A DNA stretch of 64,000 bases from Liolophura sinensis (lineage: Eukaryota; Mollusca; Polyplacophora; Chitonida; Chitonidae): NCBI RefSeq assembly GCF_032854445.1, contig NC_088301.1, positions 2,296,001 through 2,360,000 of the forward strand, given 5' to 3'. Under the pieces are notes generated by a model. The model saw only the letters and a list, made by a program, of their open reading frames with translations. It searched no databases and was not told the origin of the DNA. Shown one piece after another: positions 58,357-64,000 of the stretch. The position numbers were made by a program, and so were the translations under genes. Numbering within the stretch: position 1 is the stretch's first letter; each line of letters opens with the position of its first letter.

Positions 58357-60291
58357 TCAATGGCTCACTAATAGTGGAAAAATTTGGACAGAGTTTCCTG
58401 TAATATCCAGCGATACCCAAAATGCGTTACAGGGTACAGGAAGTGTGCAAATAGCACTGACTTTAGAGTCAATAGGCTTAACTTGACCTTGGCCGAAAAC
58501 ATGACCCAAACATGTGACAGTGGCACAACAAAATTCACTTTTTACAAGATGGAGGGTAAGTTTAGCCTGACTAAGTCTCTCAAACAACTGGCGTATCCTG
58601 GAAACTCGCTGTTCCCAAGTGTCAGTGAAGATAATGACGTCCTCTATGTAGGCACGACACCCGTCCAAACTGGAAGTGACCTTCATCAGGCGTTGATACG
58701 TAGCTGGGCTATTCCTCATTCCAAATGGCATTACCTTGTATTGAAAGAGTCCATCGGGCGTAGCAAAGGCTGAAACTTCACGAGCCTTAGGACTAAGAGG
58801 AACCTGCCAAAACCCTTTTAGCAGATCGAACTTTGATACATGTTTCGCCTGACCAACAGCGTCAATACAGTCATCAATACGAGGTATTGGATAATTGTCT
58901 GATTTAGTGACAGCGTTGACTTTCTTGTAATCCGTACACATTCTATATATACCATAAGGCTTGGGTACCAAAATACATGGTGAACTCCAGTTACTGTGAC
59001 TAGGCTCAATAAAGTCATTGTCTAACAGGTACTTAATCTCATTAGAGAGGTACTTAGCCTTCACTAGGTTTAACCTGTAAGGGTGCTGTTTAATAGGTGA
59101 GGCATCACCAACATCAACATCGTGAAAAATTACATCAGTTCTTGATTGTACATACGGAAACAAATGTGAAAACTCATAAACAAGTTCAGACAGTTGCTGT
59201 TGTTGAATGGGTTCCACATGTTGCAGTTTAGAATCAAGTTGTTTTAAGACATCTGAATTCCGGAGCTTCAAAGAACTGAGGTTAGAATCAACCAACTGTT
59301 CGCCAATATCATCTGTATTACAGCCACTCTGGTCGATGTCAGCAGCAACAACATTAACAGAATGTACAGCAGTGTTATCAGTGTCATTTCTGCTTACATA
59401 GGGTTTCAACATGTTAATGTGACATAACTGACTTGATTTGCGTCGATCAGGTGTTTTAACAACATAGTTAAGCTCACTCAGCTTTTTGTCAACAACATAT
59501 GGACCAAAATATCTGACATCAAAGCATTTACCAGGTACAGGTAACAATACTAGAACTTTCTGACCAGGTTGAAATGACCGAACAACAGATTTCTCATCAT
59601 ATCTACGTTTCATATTCTTCTGAGTACATTCAAGATTGGCTTTAGCCAATTCACATGCTCTGACAAGCTTAGCAGGAAAAACAGATACATAATCCAAACG
59701 ATTTACATTACTTGTGTCATCATTGAGAAACTGTTCCTTGTAAATTAACAATGGTCCTCTAACAGTATGTCCAAATACTAAATCAAATGAACTGAAACCC
59801 AATGATTCTTGTAATGACTCTCGAACAGCAAACATAAGAAATGGAATACCTTCATCCCAGTCTTTCTCTGTATCATAACAATAAGTCTTAATCATGTTCT
59901 TTAGTGTTTGGTGAAATCTTTCAATTGCACTTTGACTTTCTGAGTGGTAGGCAGAAGACTTGTATTGGTTAATGCCAAACTGGTACATAACTTGCTGAAA
60001 AATACCAGACATAAAGTTTAAACCTTGATCAGACTGTATGGATTTGGGTAAACCAAACAGAGTAAAAAAGTTTGTTAAAGCTTTGACAACAGACTTGGTG
60101 TTTATATTCCTTAAAGGAACAGCCTCAGGAAATCTGGTTGCTGTACACATAATAGTTAACACATACTGACTCCCAGACTTCGTCTTAGGCAGAGGGCCTA
60201 CACAATTAATCGATATTCTGCTGAATGGCTCTTGAAAAGCTGGTACAGGCCCTAATGGTGCCTTAGGAATAGTCTGATTAGGTTTACCCAC
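58357..60291 (-). pseudogene. Integrase-reverse transcriptase ORF of the Gmr1-like element
   Basis: The longest frame in the window (644 codons). Integrase core residues are about 20-190. The DD35E set reads N29, D88 (QSDQGLNF), E124 (AIERFHQT), so the first catalytic Asp is Asn. The GPY/F module is at 261-267 (YFGPYVV). A linker of about 110 residues leads to RT at about 375-600, with VPKPYGIYRMCTDY, KFDLLKGFWQVP (motif A Asp489) and YKVMPFGMRNSPATYQ. The active site is Y548-I-E550-D551, where YxDD is expected, so one catalytic Asp is Glu. The real frame starts further upstream, in the HHCC zinc part, which is cut off by a TAG at about 60322-60324. The C-terminal 20 residues are out of frame. 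Confidence 0.92.
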
Positions 60292-60482
60292 TAAATGGCA
60301 TGTATGACATGATTTACAAAACTAGGTTACATCTCCCTTTAATCCTGGCCAAAAGAAGTGGTTCAGTATCCTGTAGTAGGTCTTGTTAACACCCAAATGA
60401 CCAGCTAATGGCATTTCATGTGCCATACGTAAAATTTCAGTTCGGTATGCCTTAGGTACAACAATCTGATGTTTAACAGCTA
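60292..60482 (-). pseudogene. Integrase HHCC zinc-binding region
   Basis: Translation gives KHQIVVPKAYRTEILRMAHE, MPLAGHLGVNKTYYRIL and FCKSCHTC, the His-His-Cys-Cys pattern of the integrase N-terminus. A stop (TAG, about 60322-60324) precedes the Cys pair and a frameshift lies near 60482. Confidence 0.8.
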
Positions 60483-60882
60483 GTCATTATCAACAGATAC
60501 ATCAGGTGGTCTCCATTTACGCATAAGTATATCAGACTTGACACAATAACACACAGGTTCAGATGAAATATCACAATCATCGAGAGCTCTGTCAAACAAA
60601 CATGAAATTTCCGGGTCTTTATGCTGTTCAGTTACAAGCTGATGTTTAGAAACATGTGTCACTAGGTGTACAATGGTCTGATTCATCATTATCAATACAG
60701 TCGCCTTGAGTAAACATTTGTGTAAGAAATGTATCTTGTAAGTCCGTTACTGTGTTTTTGCCGTTATCAGAAAGTTTGTTTGACATAGACCTCGTTACAG
60801 CACAAGAGGGATACAAATCTGGAATTTCTTTCTCAACAGGATCAACAGTTTGATTTAAACAAGGTTTATCAGGGTTAACCAA
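60480..60882 (-). pseudogene. Pol linker between protease and integrase
   Basis: Two short frames (60646-60882 and 60480-60695) read VNPDKPCLNQTVDPVEKEIP, CAVTRSM and DPEISCLFDRALDD, CVKSDILMRKWRPP. The CAVTRSM and LMRKWRPP-type segments are usual between protease and integrase in such elements. No enzyme domain was recognised. Confidence 0.65.
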
Positions 60883-61393
60883 TAGGATTAACCATTACTT
60901 TGTCACCACCAAGATCATTACCAAGTAGTAGATGAATTCCTTTAAAAGGCAAAGTAGGCCTAATGCCGACAGTAACAGGACCCGAAATAATATCTGATGA
61001 CAAGTAAGCTTTGTGAAGATGCACAGATTCAAATTCAGCAGAGCTTACACCTCTAATTAATACATTTGATCCAGAATATGACTCATCAGAATATGGCAAA
61101 ACATCTTGTAACAATAAAGATTGAGAAGCTCCAGTATCTCTTAATACCCTGATCTTTGTATCACAAGACATGTCACTTTTACGTGAGACTTTACCGTCAC
61201 AAATAAATGGCTCAAAATCCTTCATAACATTATCCTGTGAATTTTGTGTACAATCTACTGGTGGAGTCTTAACATAATCAAATGCATCAACATTGTTCAC
61301 TATGTCAGACTTTCTAGCAGTAACACACAAACCAGTAGGCTTGGAGCCACCCTCCTGTTCTTGCCTTCTCTTTAAAGCATAACTATTTGACAT
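60875..61393 (-). pseudogene. Retropepsin-type aspartic protease of the Gmr1-like element
   Basis: The 172-codon frame has the active-site motif VLRDTGASQSLLL and a flap-like GVSSAEFESVHLHKAYLSS. The later VTVGIRPTLPFKGIHLLLGNDLG block matches the conserved ILG(N/R)D(L) end of retropepsins. This is one of the best preserved parts. The protease matures Gag and Pol inside the particle. It follows a broken zinc knuckle (61385-61440). Confidence 0.88.
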
Positions 61394-62665
61394 GCCATGG
61401 CCTGGCTTCCTATATTAATTACATGTAACCCTGCTTAACTGTCTATCAGTAAATGTATGGTCAGACCTTCGTTGAGTAGTGTTTGAATTAACAGGCCTTC
61501 TTTGCTCGCCTGATTTGTAAAAATTTTGAGTCTGTTTCGGTGGGCCTGAATTTGAGTTGAATGAACTGCCGGAAAAGGGTTGAGGCTTTCTAAATATAGA
61601 CGGCTTTTTTCTGAAATGAGACCTTATGTGTAACCGTGTAAGTACTGGCCATAGTGGCGGCTACTTCTAATGTATCAGCCTTATTGTCCTCAATGAAAGT
61701 TCTGACATCATCATTAATACACCTTTTAAAGTCTTCAATCAAAATGATCTGTTTTAACTTTTCATAATCTTTATCTACACTTTTAGCAGAACACCACCGC
61801 TCAAACAATTGTTCCTTCTGCCTGGCAAATTCAATGTAAGTCTGATCTCTTTTCTCAAAATGTCTAAATTTCTGCCGATAGGCCTCTGGCACAAGCTCAT
61901 ATCTTTTTAAGATAACATCTTTCACAAAATCATAATCTGCAGCCTGTTCTGTTGATAACTCTGTGTATATATCCATAGCTTTGCCAGTTAACACAATCTG
62001 TAAAAGGGTAGTCCAGAACTTTTTAGGCCACTAAATTTTGAGCAATTTTCTCAAACTGTAGAAATATATATATATCTACATCAGTCTCACGAAACTGTGG
62101 CACCAATCTTACGTTTCTAGGGACGTCAAATTTTGGAGGCATATCACAAAAACTTAAGCCAGACCTATCTCCTTCTAGTTTCCTCGCTTCAATTTGGCTC
62201 TGAAGTCTCAATTTCTCCAATTCGAACACTCTTTCATTTTCCCTTTCTCTAAACAACCTTTCTTTTTCATTTTCCTTAAACAATCTTTGTTTTTCATTTT
62301 CTTTAAACAATCTCTAATCTTCCTTTTTCTTTAAACAATCTCTAATCTTCCTTTTCTTTAAACAATCTTTCATTTTCCTTTTTTTAAACAATCTTTCATT
62401 TTCCTTTTCTTTCACTTCTAACTCCTTCAGTCTTATTACAGTGTAATCATCGCCCTTAGGCCTGTACGCATCTAATGCACTTTCATCAAACTCCTGTAAT
62501 TTTACCACATTTAGCAATACTAAACTGCATATCTTTCTTGCGTAGGGATCTTTTGATATTAAGATTCAGGTATTTGCTTAAAGCATACAAATCATTCTTA
62601 TTTAATACATGAAAAATGTCCTGATCTGGCGCTTCCATAAACTCGTCGGGCTTAAAATCCGACAT
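61394..62665 (-). pseudogene. Gag of the Gmr1-like element with SCAN-like capsid
   Basis: The likely start is the ATG at 62665 (MSDFKPDEFMEAPDQDIFHV). A SAP-like LNKNDLYALSKYLNLNIKRS stretch follows, then a shift near 62520. The next region is very rich in Lys/Glu (62215-62420), with short repeats of NEKERLF type. The capsid part at 61590-61994 reads YRQKFRHFEKRDQTYIEFAR, KEQLFERWCSA and LKQIILIEDFKRCIND. This is the SCAN-like helix set, in which Emerson and Thomas placed SCAN as derived from Gmr1-like gag. A knuckle remnant (CN-stop-YRKPGH) is near 61400-61440. Shifts and stops break the protein. Confidence 0.85.
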
Positions 62666-62762
62666 GATGAATAAAATCTGCTGGCAAGATTTACTACAAA
62701 GTCAAAGACTAGAAAAACGACATAACTTACACAAAATCCTTTCAATTCCAATTCAAATTCAC

Positions 62763-62780
62763 TTCCCGGACAAGCCCCCA
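62763..62780 (-). other. Primer binding site, tRNA-Pro type
   Basis: On the minus strand the bases after the 5' LTR (end CGTAACA) are AAT and then TGGGGGCTTGTCCGGGAA. This matches the known tRNA-Pro PBS, TGGGGGCTCGTCCGGGAT, with two differences. The three-base spacer and the position support it. Confidence 0.85.
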
Positions 62781-62783
62781 ATT

Positions 62784-63803
62784 TGTTACGACCCAAACTG
62801 TCTGTATTATAAAGAGATGGCTTGTTCGAAATACACGACACTTTAGCACCACAAAAATGTAACCAAAACCAGCAGATTTTATTTTACAACAATTTATTAG
62901 GTTTACCAAGATCTGATAACAAGACTTTTACAAATACTAAAGTACTTAAGTTAAACAAGAAAGGATAGCAGTATCTATACAAATACTAAAGTACTTACAA
63001 GTACAACGGTGTCAAGTCCAAACGGACGCATATATTCCACAATGCTGAAAACCATACAGGCATAAATGCACAAATAAGAGGGAAAATCCACAGTATAACT
63101 GAGTGTATGACGAAATATACACAAAATTCCACAGACAGGGTCCGTGTACTAATAAGCACTGTGTACACAAAAGCACAAATTAAATATACAAGTTCAAACT
63201 AAACAGGGGCCTCCGTGGCTCAGTTGGTTAGCGGGCTAGCGCAGCGTAATGACCCAGGAGTCTCTCACCAATGCGGTCGCTGTGAGTTCAAGTCCAGCTC
63301 ACGCTGGCTTCCTCTCCGGCCGTATGTGGGAAGGTCTGTCAGCTGATGGTCGTGGGTTTCCCCCGGGTTCTGCCCGGTTTCCACCCACCTAAATGCTGGC
63401 CGCCGTCGTATACGTGAAAACATTTTTGAGTACGGCGTAAAACACCACAAAAAAAATCAAACTGAACAAGTGCTCGGTGGAGATATGATATAACAAAGCC
63501 AGAGGCTATAAAGACACCAAAATTCAGCACAAAAGGCCTACTTCAGTAATACACAGCGAAAGCATCTAAAACTCTCAATAATCCTCCTTTCTCCGCCTTT
63601 GACCTGCTTTCATAGGTCTTATATAGACTGGTGGAATTTTCTAGAATAAGAAAATTCCTGAACAGTTGTTGTAAACAAACAGGCCCGGAACTGAGGGTAT
63701 TCTGGAACATTCTAAGGCAGAGGCAGACGGCAGGCCCTGAACTCAGCATATGTAAACAGTGGCAAGCTAAATTTAGAAGCTGACGGCAGTTGCATACATA
63801 ACA
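62784..63803 (-). repeat. 5' LTR of the Gmr1-like element, interrupted by a SINE
   Basis: 1020 bases. Removing the SINE (63206-63456) and one 12-base duplicate leaves 757, exactly the length of the other LTR. Promoter activity would be expected here, but no TATA box was assigned. Confidence 0.92.
63206..63456 (+). mobile_element. tRNA-derived SINE inserted in the 5' LTR
   Basis: The head is ggggcctccgtggctcag, with A box TGGCTCAGTTGG at 63216-63227 and B box GAGTTCAAGTCC at 63284-63295. The tail is 'acggcgtaaaacaccac' plus A-run. The 12-base duplication tcaaact(a/g)aaca is at 63194-63205 and 63457-63468, and the same site in the other LTR is empty, which fixes its boundaries exactly. Confidence 0.93.
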
Positions 63804-64000
63804 ATATAAATAATAATTCATACAGGGTTCGTATATTTAGAGCTAAAGCTCGTCGATTTATTAAGTCCAAGAGACGATCTTGTTGGTGAAATTTTGTTTC
63901 AGACATTACGTCAAAAACACCCATGCGTATCGTATGGGATAGTTCATAAACCTAATGGCAAAAACAATAAAGCCAAAGTTCAGCATTTGAGAAATGGAGA
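63804..64000 (+). mobile_element. Nimbus-like LINE, copy K, right part
   Basis: After the ATAT duplicate the LINE resumes with the linker (VRIFRAKARRFIKSKRRSCW, then DITSKTPMRIV) found before RT in copies B, E and H. It continues beyond the window. Confidence 0.85.

Larger units (their letters stand above)
56992..63803 (-). mobile_element. Gmr1-like Ty3/Gypsy LTR retrotransposon, complete structure
   Basis: Both LTRs, a primer site, gag, protease, integrase, RT and RNase H are all read on the minus strand. The target duplication ATAT is at 56988-56991 and 63804-63807. Integrase precedes RT, the order of Ty1/copia, while RT and GPY/F features are Ty3/Gypsy. This combination defines the Gmr1 group. 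The capsid is SCAN-like, in line with published work deriving SCAN from Gmr1-like gag. Length is 6812 bases including a later SINE. Several catalytic residues and frames are lost, so it is dead. Hand comparison of the LTRs gives about 24 differences in 757 bases (about 3%), which suggests a fairly recent insertion. Confidence 0.92.

Noticed and set aside
61394-62665. Domesticated SCAN-type host gene
   Set aside because: It lies between LTRs with protease and pol, has frameshifts and stops, and no introns or host promoter; it is the element's own gag.
63216-63295. tRNA gene suggested by A and B boxes in the SINE heads
   Set aside because: The fold and 3' acceptor stem do not close and the sequence runs into the SINE body; these are tRNA-derived SINE promoters.

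Overview
The window is eukaryotic: introns with GT-AG borders, poly(A) and polypyrimidine signals, A/T-rich intergenic DNA, no operons and no dense reading frames. The mobile elements point to a lophotrochozoan, most likely a mollusc. They are many relics of one I-group (Nimbus-like) LINE whose 3' end carries ATTC repeats, and tRNA-derived SINEs of a type I know from molluscs. The species cannot be read from the sequence.

Most of the window is a graveyard of mobile elements. One LINE family with ORF1 (CCHC knuckles) and ORF2 (APE endonuclease, reverse transcriptase, RNase H) is present in at least eleven copies: 1-4455 (-), 8549-12832 (+), 12851-15000 (+), 15546-16440 with 22183-23352 (+), 27493-27750 (-), 27751-32115 (+), 32130-38560 (-), 38640-39345 (+), 41576-46612 (+), 48243-48720 (-) and 55496-56991 continuing at 63804-64000 (+). 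All are broken by stops, frameshifts and deletions. A different RNase H LINE lies at 46613-48150 (-).

Other elements are a BEL/Pao LTR retrotransposon core (about 16700-21170, -) lying between the two parts of a LINE copy; a Penelope-like reverse transcriptase (24570-26575, -) lacking its catalytic YxDD block; a 1047-bp non-autonomous DNA transposon with 19-bp perfect terminal inverted repeats (36752-37798) inside a LINE copy; several SINEs; and a complete Ty3/Gypsy-type element at 56992-63803 (-) with both LTRs, an ATAT target duplication and a tRNA-Pro-type primer site. In this last element the integrase precedes reverse transcriptase and the capsid resembles the SCAN domain, which are the marks of the Gmr1 group. 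It sits in a LINE copy and has itself received a SINE, so the insertion order can be read.

The best candidate for a host gene is a small three-exon gene at 49128-51122 (+): 109 codons, matching intron phases, good splice sites and AATAAA 130 bases after the stop. I do not recognise its product. A roughly 400-bp repeat at 4588 and 23935, with a third partial copy at 29415, contains an exon-like stretch and is unexplained. About 25-30% of the window (chiefly 4990-8545, 26580-27490, 39350-41575, 51900-55495) shows nothing I can name.
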